A DNA stretch of 64,000 nucleotides from Xiphophorus maculatus. Lineage: Eukaryota > Chordata > Actinopteri > Cyprinodontiformes > Poeciliidae. The notes beneath the pieces are model-generated. The model searched no databases, was not told the DNA's origin, and saw nothing but the letters and a program-made list of their open reading frames with translations. The position numbers were made by a program, and so were the translations under genes. Where the stretch lies: positions 3,891,650-3,955,649 of the forward strand of contig NC_036457.1 of assembly GCF_002775205.1 (NCBI RefSeq), read 5' to 3'. Positions 51,161 through 63,400 of the stretch are shown here, one piece after another. How positions within the stretch are numbered: the stretch's first letter is position 1; every line of letters begins with the position of its first letter.

Positions 51161-52249
51161 CTCCCCAAACCTAACAAACTAAAAAACAAACAACAACAAC
51201 AAAAAACCCAGTCCGAATCTCAACCTTTAATAAAACTCATATTAATAGCACTATATGTTTTTTCTATATATCTCCCTAAAACAGTTTCAGAATGCTTTAG
51301 AGAAAAAGTAACTTGTAAATTTTTCTAAGAAGCCAGTTTATGTCTCAAACACTAATTTAGAATAATTTAGAGAAACAGTGAAAACTTATTCATATACATA
51401 ACTATATCTCTAATGTAGTTGTCATCCCTAAAACTATATTAGGGATAAGATGGCTTGTTATTAGGAAAATGTACATTTTCAAAGCTGCTCCAGTATGCCC
51501 TGATTCCTATGGAGAGTGCAGAGTGACAAATGACACTACACAACTTATGAAATAATTACTTAAATGTGTCATTCATTTATTAAAACTGTTCTCACCTCCA
51601 TCTTGAAATAATATAAGTTTATTCATAAATTGCTTATTAAAATGTACAATAAAGCTGTCTGAAATACTTTTTTTTTTATTATTTCTGGTTACATTTATGC
51701 AAATATAAATCAACAGATTGTAATTAAAAGTTCAATTTAGATTTCATTTCAGTGCGAATCAAGAAATTCCTGTCGTTCTGATATTTCTGAGGAGAGGATG
51801 GGATGCTGGTCCACATTTCAGGAACAGAAACCATGAAATGTTTGGAGAAAAAGAGAATAAAATGAGTCAGTAGGGATTAGGATGAGAGAAAGATCAGAAG
51901 AGAAACAGCCAAACATTCTTTCTGTTTGGCATTCTATTCTTTCATCTCTGAAAGAACAGTTAAAAAAATGCAGCTGTTTTATGTTTTCCACAGAAGATAA
52001 ACAGTAGGTTCTGGACCTTCAGAACCAGCTGGTCGTTCAGACAAAGCTGACCTGGAGTCCATCTGCAGACCAGTCTGGTTTGCAGATGGACTGTATTAGA
52101 TGTGTAGTTTCGCCTCCCGGCCACATGGCGTCACTATTCTCCACAAAACGCAACCTTGGCCAGACTCCGCGGTCTTTTGGTTTATTTCCCCTCGCTTCTT
52201 TTGGCTGCAGCTGAATGTCGGTCAGTAAGGCAAAGGGGCGGAGACACGA

Positions 52250-52450
52250 AGTTTCAGTTATACGCCTCCGTGCTCTCCCATTGGTCACGCCCCCTCAATG
52301 CTGGCCCCTGATTGGTCGGTGGTTGTTACCGGGTGGGGTGGGGAGAGAGCAGCGGAGGTTCGGTTGTGTAACTTTGTACGTCAGAGTCCTGCGGTCATAA
52401 ACGGGACGCTGTGTTTATATAACACTCTGCAGCTCAGAAAGGTGAATTAA
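52250..52450 (+). promoter_or_regulatory. orphan TATA/CCAAT/CRE-like promoter candidate
   Basis: CCATTGGTCACGCCCCC (52278 region) and TGATTGGTCGG (52309 region) are inverted CCAAT boxes. A CRE-like TACGTCAG sits near 52378 and TTTATATAAC near 52413. A donor-like CAGAAAG/GTGAATT at about 52441 would end a non-coding first exon. GC content is raised over the whole stretch. No gene was recognised downstream on the plus strand before klf11, which runs the other way. Confidence 0.35.
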
Positions 52451-54000
52451 CTTCACTTTATATGTTTCAGTTTAACTCTTTGTGGTTTTTGTACTTGTTA
52501 ATCTACTAGAAGACAAAATAAATAACCTAAAAACACAAGACAAGCTACAGTAATCCAAATATAAGTGCAAACAGACAAGAAAAAAAATCATATATCAACA
52601 TATAAAGTTAGAATTTTGCCTTTTAATGATCGCCTGAATGTCTTGAGGGTTTTTTTTTTCTTTGGCGCAACAAAAACAACCTTTTTGTAATGATTGGTTG
52701 AACTCAACAAACACTTTAATCACATTTTTATATATATAAAGCTACCCATGTCCAAAACAAACATCAAAGTTAAACAGGCTCAAATTGACATTAGTTTCAT
52801 AACAAACAAAAATATATGTGCAATTTTATCTGGTATCATAAACAAGTCCAGTTCGAAGATTACAATATCCACCTATTTGATAAAACATAAATTACTTCAG
52901 TAAAACATGGACTGATACTTTTTTCTTGCTAATTAACTTCAATAATTGTATTTTCATTTGAGACTCATGACGTTTATACATATTTTTTGCTATGCTAACT
53001 AAGCTAATCAAATTCACTCCAGCTCTGGTGGATTAAAACAAAGAATATATATGTTAAACTAATTACTGTTTCCTAATCAGTAAACATAATCCAAAAAATC
53101 CAAACATAACTAAATGCAATAATTCTATTTTCATTTGGTACTTATGACTTTTCAACTTCATATTATTAAGCTAGCTAAGTTAATCCACAAATAACTTTTG
53201 TGGATAAAAAGAAAGAATATATTTGGGACATATTAAGCTAGTAATTTTTTCCTACTCAGTAAACATTGGGTCAAAGTCAAAGGATATACAGTATGTATTC
53301 TTGTGTGTTATAATTAAAGCATATTTGTGAATTTTAATCATTTATGGTCCATAACAACCTCCATTAATTTATTTTTTTTCCCTATTAGAAATGCTGCAAA
53401 AATCATTACAAATTGCCCATATCATCTTCCAAAGGAGGGTAGTTACTTAAATTTACTTTATTAATTTAAAAAAATATTCCTTTAAGAGATAGCTTAACTG
53501 CACCTTACTTTTACTTGATTAATATTATAAAGTAATTTCTACATGTGAGTATGTACTGGTTTAACAAGCTTAATGTTGGAAAATTTTGATTTCAAAATGT
53601 TTCTTCTGCTTGAATTTGTTTGTTTTGTAAATATATTAATTATTTTTATTAATCTTTTCACTTTAGTCTTTAAAATACTAGAATTTTTACATTGCTATAC
53701 TTCTATTTGTCTAATGATATTTTTAAATATTAAATCATGTTATGATCAGTACTTCAGTCAAATTTTCATCAGCAATTTCTTGAATGGCTACGTTTTACTT
53801 TTATTGAGTAAAAGTATGTTGACAGTTTTGTTCTTAATCTTCCCAACTTATAAAAAAGCAACAAAAAAAACTAAAACAACCAAGAGGTTCATTGTAAAGT
53901 TTTATTATAAAAGCTATATTGTTCACTGTTGTCAACAAACAAATGTATGGAAATGGGATTACTCTGATATAAACTGTTATTATTAAGAATAACATTTAAT
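52451..54000. other. AT-rich intergenic sequence with no supported gene
   Basis: Mostly A/T-rich with many open frames of low complexity (for example 53573-53986), none with conserved motifs. A (AAT)n microsatellite lies at 54081-54110 just beyond it. This is probably plain intergenic DNA between the 52.4 kb promoter candidate and the klf11 3' UTR. Confidence 0.5.
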
Positions 54001-54080
54001 AACATGAGGTATTCTTACTGGCTACACTATGGGCCAAATCAAGATATTAAAACAGCACTTTTTCTCAACAAAGAATGTTA

Positions 54081-54112
<32 letters not shown>

Positions 54113-54386
54113 ATAAAGCAAATATAGGTAGTATCACAGTGATGAATACTGTCCACTGACATTTAAAAAAAAATCAATAAATGGAAACTGGAATACATGT
54201 AACATTCATATAGATATCAGTATATTTACAATATTTACAGTCAAACAAACAGAAGTCGGCTAGTAACAGAAGCACGATACAGAAGCTTTGGCAAACAATA
54301 AACCGTGTGCATACGTTCTGCTAAATGTGACATATACACATGAAGTAAACATCATACATGGAGAGAGTATAAAAACAAGTAAGATT

Positions 54387-54392
54387 TTTATT
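54387..54392 (-). terminator. klf11: klf11 polyadenylation signal candidate
   Basis: AATAAA on the minus strand about 370 bases after the klf11 stop. Other A/T-rich variants lie further on, so the true end is uncertain; KLF transcripts often have longer 3' UTRs. Confidence 0.35.
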
Positions 54393-54761
54393 TTAAAAAA
54401 ATCCAGTGCAAAGTCAGGTTTTTGTTGGTTTCTGTTTGTGGATGAGTAGCAGCCTTCATGTCCTCCTCCTTCCTTTTTGCAGCGAGTTTGATGGTTGTGG
54501 TTGTAAAATGTCCTGAGTAGAGCGGAAAAGCTGTGAGTCCGGGTTTATGGCAGCACAGATATTTTAAAACGTGGTGCGTATGTGAAGCGGTTCCTCCTGT
54601 CTGATTGTTGCGCTTCTTCCATCGTGACGAGGACGGACATCTTTACAGGAAGTTCTTGATCTGAGTTCACCAGGATTTGCGGACCCTGTTTCGATGTCTT
54701 GTAAACGTAGCCGGGGCCTGAATCCTAAGCCTTGGAGTCCTGAGTTGCCCCCGCGAGTCTT

Positions 54762-57700
54762 TCAGTTGGCGGTGGAGACGAGCACGCCGAGGGGAAGCGT
54801 GGGGCCCTTGTTTTGGCCCTTGGGCACGGCGGCTGCTTTCGTCAGGTCCCTGGTTTCCGGGGGCCACGACGACGCCCTTTTGGTTGTCATGTGCCGCCGG
54901 GCGTGTTTGGTCAAGTGGTCGCTGCGCATGAAGCGCCGGTCGCACACAGTGCAGACAAACTTCTTCTCGCCCGTGTGCGTCCGGCGGTGGCGGGAAAGCT
55001 CGTCAGAGCGGGCGAACCGCTTGTCGCAGCCTTCCCAGTGACAGCTGAACGGCTTTTCGCCTGCAGAGAGCGAGGACGGGTTGGTTAGAGAAACCACAAA
55101 CACAGAACGCTTTCCTACTCAACGCCAGACTCACTTAATCGTTCACAGATTACAATTTTTTTCTGTGGCTAACAATTATTTCAGTGAAAGATTATTCTAT
55201 CAATTTATTTTGATGATTAATCAATTATTCTAATGATTAAAATGATGATTCATATTATGATTAATTGATAATTCTTATTGATATTTATGCATTTCTAATA
55301 TTGTATAAAATATGCGATTAAACGATCAATCAACTACTAAATTAGTTGCCGATTATTTCAACAATTGATGAATCATGATCGATTGTTTCTGCAATAGCTG
55401 TATTTGCATTTTCAATAAAATAGGTATATCTTTATTTTAAAAATGAATTAAGTTGTTTATTTACATTTTAAACATATTTCTAATGTATAAAACAAGTGAT
55501 GATTAATCGATGACTTTTTGATGACTTCATTCTTGTGTTTTTATGATGTATTGAATGATCTTGTTGCTGAAATGTGCTATAAAAATAAACTTCTTTGATT
55601 GATTACTAAATTAATTAATGACTGTTTCAATAATTAACACGATTAATTGCTTCAGTCGTAATATCTGGACCTTTACGGAAGTGGATAAGATCAGTTTCAC
55701 ATGTATAGGCGCTCCACTAACTCGTACCTGTGTGTGTGCGCAGGTGAGCCTTGAGGTGTGAACTCTTGAAGTAGGTCTTCTTGCAGCCGGGGAAAGTGCA
55801 GACGTAGTTCCGTCTGCGGGAGAAGTCGGCCTGCGAGGCGCCGCTGCTTGTTCCTGACGGCATGTAAACGGGGGCGGGGGCCAGGGGGAGGAGCTTGGTG
55901 TTGCCCAGGGTCATTACAGTCTGGGGACCCTGCGTTGTCTGCGACATCGGCCCCTGCGGCACCACGAACATGACTGCCCCCTGCGGTACGGTGGAGCCCA
56001 CCAGCAGGGGCTGGGTGAAGGTAGGCGGAGGGGACTGGGGTCCGGCTTGGGTCTGGACCTGGACCGGAGCCTGGACGAACGCCGAAATCATTCCCGTCTG
56101 GCCGCCGACCGGAAAGACCTGGCAGAGAACCGGAGAGGTGGGAACCGCCGAGGAAGACGGAGGGGGCACGGCGTTCTTCTCCACGGGAGGCAGCTCCGGC
56201 GGCGTGGGTGTGTCCGTCTGCGGGGCGGAGGGCGGCGGCACGGGGAGGCTGTCGGCGGTGTGGCGGATGACGCTGGTGGCCATCGCCTTGCCTGGCAGAA
56301 CCACGCAGGGCGGCTCGACGTGAGGGAGCGGCGGCGGCGGTGTGGGGATTTGAGGGGAGGCGCAGGGCTGCGGGGGGCGGAGCATTAGCTGTCTGGAGGC
56401 GGAGCTTGTGGTGAGGACAGTCATAGTGGACGCCTCGGCAAAGCTTGGACTGTGAGGCGGAGTCATACACTAAAAAACAAGAAAAGCTTTTCAGTCCTCA
56501 ATTCCTGCTTTCTGATTGGTTGCTTTCCTAGTTGTGCTGGATGATACGACTGAAATAATTATATAAGTGTTTCACATCAGTGGATATTTATAATTATCAG
56601 TATTTTTGCTTTAAATATCTGAAATACAGCTGATCTGCTGGTGTGAAGTTTACTGTTTTATACACATTTTATTATTTTTACCAGTTATGAGGAATAGGGA
56701 GGAAACTTGAAACTGCTTCTGCGCCAGTTACTCAGCATGTTGTTGCTAGGCAACTGAAGAGTGAGTGAGTTAGTTGATTCCACCAGTCTTGCTAAGCTAG
56801 CTGTGAGCGGTTAAAGACGTGGATCGAAGTTCAGTGAATATTCTGTACATCAGGGTTGTCCAAAGTGCGGCCTGGGGCCTTTTGTGGCCCTTGGATTCAT
56901 TTTGTGTGGACGCTGACCTTAATTCAAGAAAGACACAAATTTGGCCATCCAACACTTTTTGTAAATTTATTTAGGAGATTTTCTGCTGCAAGTTTAAATC
57001 TTCTTAAACTGAAAATGTTAAGTACACACAAAAGTTTTTCTTTATTTTCTTTAGATTTTAATATGAAGTCATGCCACTAATATCCAGGAAGTTTTTACTA
57101 AAAACATCTTGTTTTTGAATAAAAATCAATTCTGTTATCTGAACATTACATGTGGCTAAATACAGTAGAGATTGTGGAAGAAAATTCTTACTTTTGTTGC
57201 TGGGAATAAACTTTAAAACATTTCATAGATTTAGAAAATGGGAAATAATAAGCCCAAAAGGGTAAATAACAAAACATTTAGGCAAACACAAAATATTGTG
57301 CATTTTTTATTGTTGTGCAGGTAAAAGAGAGAAAATTCACAACAATATTTTTGTGTTTTTAATTTAAATTTTGGCCCCTGAAAACTTTCAGCTTTGGGAT
57401 TTTGGCCCTCAGTGCAAAACATTTAGACACTACTGGTATATATTGAATATTCAGTCAGATGTATTATCTATTGATATTGATATATGTTGGATTACATATT
57501 GTTATTGATTTTTTGTCCAGGCTGACTTCCTACCAGTGAGGACAGGGCGATCAGGTCCTTGGGAACGTCGCCGCCCTCCGGATGGAGCTGGATGGAGTCG
57601 CAGGAGTCGGAGGTGGGCGTCAGTGGGCGGGGCTTAGGGGGCTGCTGGCACCAGAAGCTCATGCTGACGAGCGCCTCGGCGGCCTCCAGGTCGTGGTACT

Positions 57701-60006
57701 CGACGCACGGCCTCTGCTCCATGGCCGCCAGCGCCGCCGTGTGGCTGTTCATCAGATCCACCTGAAGAACATCAGCAGGTCAGATTGATCCGGTACAGGT
57801 TCAGCAACTATTTTGCTCTCAAACATTTATTTTAAGTCTTTTTATTTCATCTGTCAGTTCTTACTATATTCATTGGGAAAACTTAAGACACAATGTATCA
57901 GCTTTCATAAAAACACATTCATCCCTTTTTGCGAAACTAATTTCTTCATATTTTAGTGCTCCCTATTGTTGGAAAATAAAAAATTACTTTGCATGATTCA
58001 AATACGATAATAAATCAGTGAGATGAAGTGGACATTTGGTAAAGCAGCAAATTTATGTGGGATGGATGGATGGTTGGTTGTGGTTGGTTGGTGGACAAAT
58101 GGTTGGACTCTTAGAGAATAGTAAAGGTTTTTCTAGACCATCAAACTTCAACATAAAACATTTTACTTTCCAGGTTTTACTTTTCTCTGATGTTCCAGAT
58201 TCAACTGCCGCCATGTTTTTTTGTGTTTTAAAATCTTTCCATTCCAACAAAAGGACAGTCTCCATTTTACTGTCATGTCATTGTAAGAAAACTGCATTTA
58301 TTTGAACAGATTCTGAGTTCATTTGGTGGAAAATGCTTCATTCTAAGTGGTTTAGATTAGTGAAAACAAAGAAAATGTCGATCAGGCTGATTCTGTCTCG
58401 GTGAGCAAACAAGGCAATCATTCCTGCGTGTCCTGAAAGCACCAGCCGACTGTTTGCCTCTTCCTCTGGGAACGAGGGCGCACCACCACCCATCTAATTA
58501 CCAATGATATCATAGTTTCCTCAAATCCTCCTGAGCCCAAACCGCCTCAGATTCTAAATAAACCAGAACCAGAGGCCGGGGTGTAGCAAAAAGACATAAA
58601 TAATCGACAAATGAACTGCGAGGCTGAGCTTGGGAGGTGACTCAGGGACAAAGGGCTTCGGGGTATTTGGCCGAGTTACAGCAAAGCTCAGCTGCACATG
58701 CAGGAAGGGTGGAGGAGAGCGAGCGAGAGGCGAGAGACCATCATAAAACACAGAGAGAGAGAGAGTTCCCTTCTTTCTCTTTGCTGTGTTTCACAAAAGC
58801 TAAAGGGGACCCTCCCTGCACCCAGAATAGATGACGGAAGCGGTTACGCCCCCTAAACACAGGCCACGCCCCCTTCACCGACTCTCCCACAGAGAGAGGG
58901 AGAGAGAGGGATAACAACAGGAAGTCAAACAAAACAAAGTCAATTTGCAACTAGCACGCCAACACTCCCATTTCCCAGCTTCACACGAATGCACCGCTTG
59001 ATTATAAACAACAGGTTCATGCACACATTAAAGTTCCTTTATGCAGATATCGGCTCCTGATCGTCGTGTTTTGTCGTCTGTCGCTGTGTCTTGGGGGATT
59101 TTTCCGCCCATTTCTGCCGAGTCTTTGTTTCCAGGGGCAGCTTTCACACAAACTGACCTCTGGATGTGATTCCCTGATCAAATCCAGACTTTTAGACATC
59201 TGACCAAAACAAAGACAATGTCTGATCAAATTAAAGCAACAATGCTGCATAATATAAAACTAATTCCTGAACATATTCATTATAAGCATTTTTTAGAACC
59301 TTTTAGAACCTTGCGCTTTTTCCATCAAGGACTCACACATATACATTTTCTTGATTTTCCACATCATAAGACATAAATAAATTCCTCAATTTTAGTTTTA
59401 TTTTACACTATCCACTACTTACTTAAATAAAAACACCCTTATCAATTAAGTAATCAAACAATACTAATCTGGTTGAGGTGAATTAGTTTATTTCAACAAT
59501 AACACAACATGAAATTGTAATTTCTGATAATTTTTCATGAAAAAAAACAAACGCTCTGGATCGACACAATAGGCGGTCGATTGTTTTTCCTGGAGGTGAT
59601 TCAGCTGGGAAACAAAAGAAACCATCAACCAGACAAACTTTCTGCTGCAGCGATGGATGCATTGCAGGGATGCAACTGTTGTTAGAGAGAAGGGAAGAGA
59701 TCGCGCGCGCACACACAGGCACGTGCGATCCTGTATCCGCACACAAACACACATGCGCGCGCATATGGGGGTTCATCGGGTTCACTGTGACCTCAGATAA
59801 ACCGGCTGGCAGGCTGAAATACCACCGGATCAGAGTCGGTACCGAATCTGTCGCGGGTTTTATTAGTCCAGACAGATAACCGGACAACTTTAATTCCTAA
59901 AAATGTATAAAAATAATAAAAATAACAATAATAAAAAACAGACCGGGGAGGACGGAACCGGGCTGGGGCTCACCTGACAGGGGCTCCCTGTCGAGGAGCT
60001 CCGCAT
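54762..60006 (-). CDS. klf11: Krueppel-like factor 11, zinc-finger transcription regulator (complete, 4 exons)
   Basis: A TGF-beta-inducible SP/KLF factor that binds GC boxes and recruits the Sin3A corepressor. Minus-strand exons: 60006-59974, 57761-57534, 56469-55728 and 55060-54762, all in phase, giving 433 residues (human 512). The Sin3-interacting motif [10 protein letters not shown] is at 37-46, with a CMTPPHSP motif at the start of exon 3. A Pro-rich middle has [15 protein letters not shown]-like [21 protein letters not shown] and [13 protein letters not shown]. Three C2H2 fingers lie at about 311-333, 341-363 and 371-391 ([24 protein letters not shown]). [10 protein letters not shown] before finger 1 separates it from KLF10. 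Exon 1 encodes only [11 protein letters not shown]. The gene is antisense to the genes before it and 15.6 kb from rrm2, as expected for the human 2p25 pair. Confidence 0.94.
56848..57438. mobile_element. possible non-autonomous DNA element in klf11 intron 2
   Basis: The left end reads AGGGTTGTCCAAAGTGCGGC, then CTGGGGCC, and the right end (reversed) reads AGTAGTGTCTAAATGTTTTG, then CACTGAGGGCC. The two ends are imperfectly inverted, and internal TTTGGCCCCTGAA motifs match a class of degenerate fish transposon copies. No transposase frame. The same GGCC-rich end occurs near 20,700. Confidence 0.4.
59695..59770. repeat. alternating purine-pyrimidine tract (Z-DNA-prone)
   Basis: GCGCGCGCACACACA, GCACGTGCG and ACACACATGCGCGCGCATAT occur within 75 bases of klf11 intron 1, about 300 bases downstream (in gene direction) of exon 1. 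Confidence 0.7.
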
Positions 60007-60420
60007 GAGGAGAGCGAAGAGGAGCAGAGGAGTGCTGGAGGTTCGGAGCGCTGTGGTTCTGCCTGCAGACCGAGCTTCACTTCAGCTGTGAGCAGCCAAA
60101 AAAAAAAAAAAAAACAACACAGAAACGAAATTCAGAGCAAGTCTGGCGGGTGGTAACACGCAGCCAATCACAGCTAAAGGTGTAGCGGGCGGCGGCCAAT
60201 CACCGGCGAGGCGGTTCATGATCAATACGTGGCCGCCAGATGATTGGTCCGAGGCGGGGTGCGTGGCCGCCGGGGGGCGTGGTTAGGGAGTCAGCGGTGT
60301 CAGAGTAAACCCGGTGAACCCGGCAGCGCGTGCGATGTGGGGGAAAGGTTGGGGAGGAAGGGGAGGCGCGAGGCAGGCGAGCCCGCGAAAACCTGCGGGA
60401 GCGCGCGCGACAGGCTGCAC
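60007..60420 (-). promoter_or_regulatory. klf11: klf11 5' UTR and CpG-rich promoter
   Basis: Upstream of the ATG at 60006 there is an A-tract near 60099-60116, then a GC/CpG-rich block with CCAAT boxes at 60164-60168 and 60196-60200, an inverted one at 60243-60247, and GC-box-like GGGGGGCGTGG near 60275. The block ends near 60,420, where the sequence turns AT-rich. No TATA box is clear, consistent with a CpG-island promoter. Confidence 0.6.
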
Positions 60421-63400
60421 TGAGACACAATGACTGCCACAAAAACAGGGAAGATATCGACAAATTCTAACCTGAAAATGATTTTCTTTTTAAAAACAGA
60501 CTCAGACTCGGTTTTAACGACACAAAGACACTCTCACACACAGTTTGGGTTCCTGTTTCTGTGTTATTACTTTGTTGGTAAGGCGGAAACGCATCGAACC
60601 TCAACAATAACAAAGGATTATCATGTAAAAACACTTAGGTTTCAACTTTGAATGTTCAATGAAAAACACATTCAGAAATTCCACAGTGATTAAAGTAAAT
60701 ACAATATTTTAGTTTCAAACAAACTAATAATCAAGTGATGAGTCTTTTGTTCTAAAAAAAGAGTGTAAGTATCTAAAAGAAATATATATCATGCTACCTT
60801 ACATTTGCTGTGGGAATTTGGATATTACGACAATTTAGTAAAAAAAAAAAAAAAAAGATCAACTGTAACACCTCACTTAAGTCAAACCTCCTACTTCGAA
60901 ATTCGGACAATTTGTTAAACTCCAGCTTTGAGTTCCAATATGGCCGCTCCTTGCAACAACAATAGTAAGCTTTGATGAAAACATATTTATTTTACAAGAA
61001 ATACTTGTGAAAGTGGGTTTATAATGAATGTCACCTAGAGAGCAAGGCCAGGAAAAAGTTTTAATTAAATATAGTGAGGGAGAGGGAAGTATGTCAGTTA
61101 TGCTAGCTTGACTTTGGCAACTGTAACATGTAGATGTGCTGTGGAATTCAGCGTGTTTGGGTTCAATAAAAAAAGACGACCTAAATGCCAACTCTCTGAT
61201 ATGATAGAGGAGGTGTTTAAATTAGCTAATCAACCACAGTGATCACTTATTAATAATCTCAAAGTAAACATCAAGAAAACATCAAACTAAAGGACTGAAT
61301 GTTCTGTTGCTTGTGTGGAAAATGTTTGAACGTTTTTTGGTGATGAATCCTGATACATTCGGTAGCGTTGCTGACAGTTGCTGTGGCAACGAGTCTGTTT
61401 GGCATCGCCGGCTACGGATGGCAAGTTAAAGAATCGTCTTTTTGCCCTCCATTGTGTGCATGCTATACTTCAAAATCCACATACAAAAAAATGTAGACGG
61501 AAATATGGCTAGTGTGGTTCTCTGGAGTCCCAGAGCCTTTCATATGGATTTCCAGTTATTTTGTAAACTTTTCATGAATTTCTTTAGATGGGGGATGATG
61601 TGATTTTTTGCCTACTTCATGTTGTCAGACTGGTTCTGTAAAAGTAACTATTTTTGTTTGCTTAAACTTTGCCTTGTACAAAATGTCATTTATCACAGTT
61701 TAAGATCTGATATGACTTGTTTAATGAAACTTGGTTTCCTCCATGTGAATATTTTTGATTGACACGGCTGTGAAAATGTGTGTTTAGGAAGAGATGGGCG
61801 TGTCACATAAATACGCCCCTGGACAGCAACAAAAAACACTCGAGTGACAACAGTCCAAAGCGTTTTCTTTTTCGTTCCCTGAAGGAGTCAGAAACTGAAG
61901 CTGCAGACAAAACAACACGCTGGGGGGAATCCAGCCTGTGTTTACATGCAGGACCTGGGAATTCAGCTGCTGGGAACGGCAGTCCACGAGTTAACTGACG
62001 ATTTCTTTTCTTTAGATGCTTGCAGGGATGTTGAGGTTTTTCCAATGGTCTGCACGTTAAAATGCAGGGAAAACGAGTATTTAAGGTGAGACAAAAGGGA
62101 AGTGAGATCCTGCAGCTCTGGAGGCCATCAGCATGTTCCTCATTGTCTTTTTTCTGCACCGTTTTCCTGTCTGTGGCTCGCCCCCTCCCCACCAGGCCAA
62201 TGAACCCAGGGACTCCAGAGCTGCGAGGTTGTAAACAGCCTCTCCAGTGAAGAATTTCAGGGCGGGGCTAAAAGGCAGCCTCCCCCCCACTCTCCACCAT
62301 CTTTCTCCCCCTTTTCCTCACCCAGGCTCGTGCACACGCTGGCCCTGCACCGGCTCCTTTGTTGAAGCTGCATGTTAACCCTTTAAAGTGCAACGTGGTG
62401 AGAGTGGGTGTCTCAATGCGTTTCCATTACTAATGTCCACAAGTCTACATAAAAAAAAGAAAAAATTTTGCAATTGCGATGCCTCTATTAAATAACAAGT
62501 TAAATTAAGGCCGTTTTCACAACTGATGGGTTTTAATTGGAGACCAATTAAACATTTGTTCCATTTCCAGCTGCTGTGGGTTTGTTTTTCACTGCACTAA
62601 GTCAAAACAACCAAACCCTTCAAAAACCTGTTCCCCTCCTCGCCTGTGGAGGCGCTGCACCACGAACCACTGAAGGAAACAACATGAAAACCTCTGACGA
62701 AGACACTTAGCGCAACATCTTTCTTCACAAAATGCAAGCAAAAATGGAGTAGCATCACATTCTTCTTTAGTTTTCCTGCTAGCTTTAGGCTAGCATGTTT
62801 GTTTTTGTTGTATTTACCCAGAATGCCCTGTGCTTTAGTCTACTTCCTGCTTTTGGAACTGTTTCCGATATCACATATGGATATCATTTCAACCGAAGCA
62901 AAACCTGGATTTGTAGGAAACACGGCTATTTTGAGAAAAACGTTTTTCCGCTGCACCAAAATGTGATCAACCACCAGATGAAACTAATAGGGAAAGATGA
63001 AGAAGACAAGAGGAAGTGCTGGGAGGACAATGGTGCACCATGTTTTTCAAATGTCTAATCACATATACAAATGTATTCACGGGTGATTTTAATTTAGTTT
63101 CTTATGTATTGGTTTTATTTTCGTAATTCTCATTTGTGCAAACGCAGCTACTAACTGTTTCCACTGACCGTGGAATTACAAAAATTAATTTGCTTAATGG
63201 AAACACGGAAATTTTGGAAAACAAATCGAGATTTTCGATAAAACGTTTTTACTCTAGAATTGGTTTTTTGGGGGTTTTTTTCAGCTATATTGACATGTGA
63301 TCAACAACCACATGTTACTACTAGCAAAAAGACGAAGAAGATGACAGGAAATGGGAGGAGAACGATGGCACAACATGCTTTTAATTTCTTATCACGCGAA

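Noticed and set aside
52037..52288. 83-codon minus-strand frame at 52.1 kb
   Set aside because: No recognisable family, no downstream exon; overlaps promoter-like sequence of the opposite strand.
53573..53986. 137-codon plus-strand frame
   Set aside because: Phe/Ile/Leu-rich AT-composition frame with no motifs and no splice context.
55895..56323. 142-codon plus-strand frame
   Set aside because: Antisense of the klf11 Pro-rich exon; Gly/Trp/Thr-rich by composition only.
55697..56470. 257-codon minus-strand frame overlapping klf11 exon 3
   Set aside because: It is a shifted frame of the Pro-rich klf11 exon; the other minus frame carries the conserved KLF motifs and finger 1.
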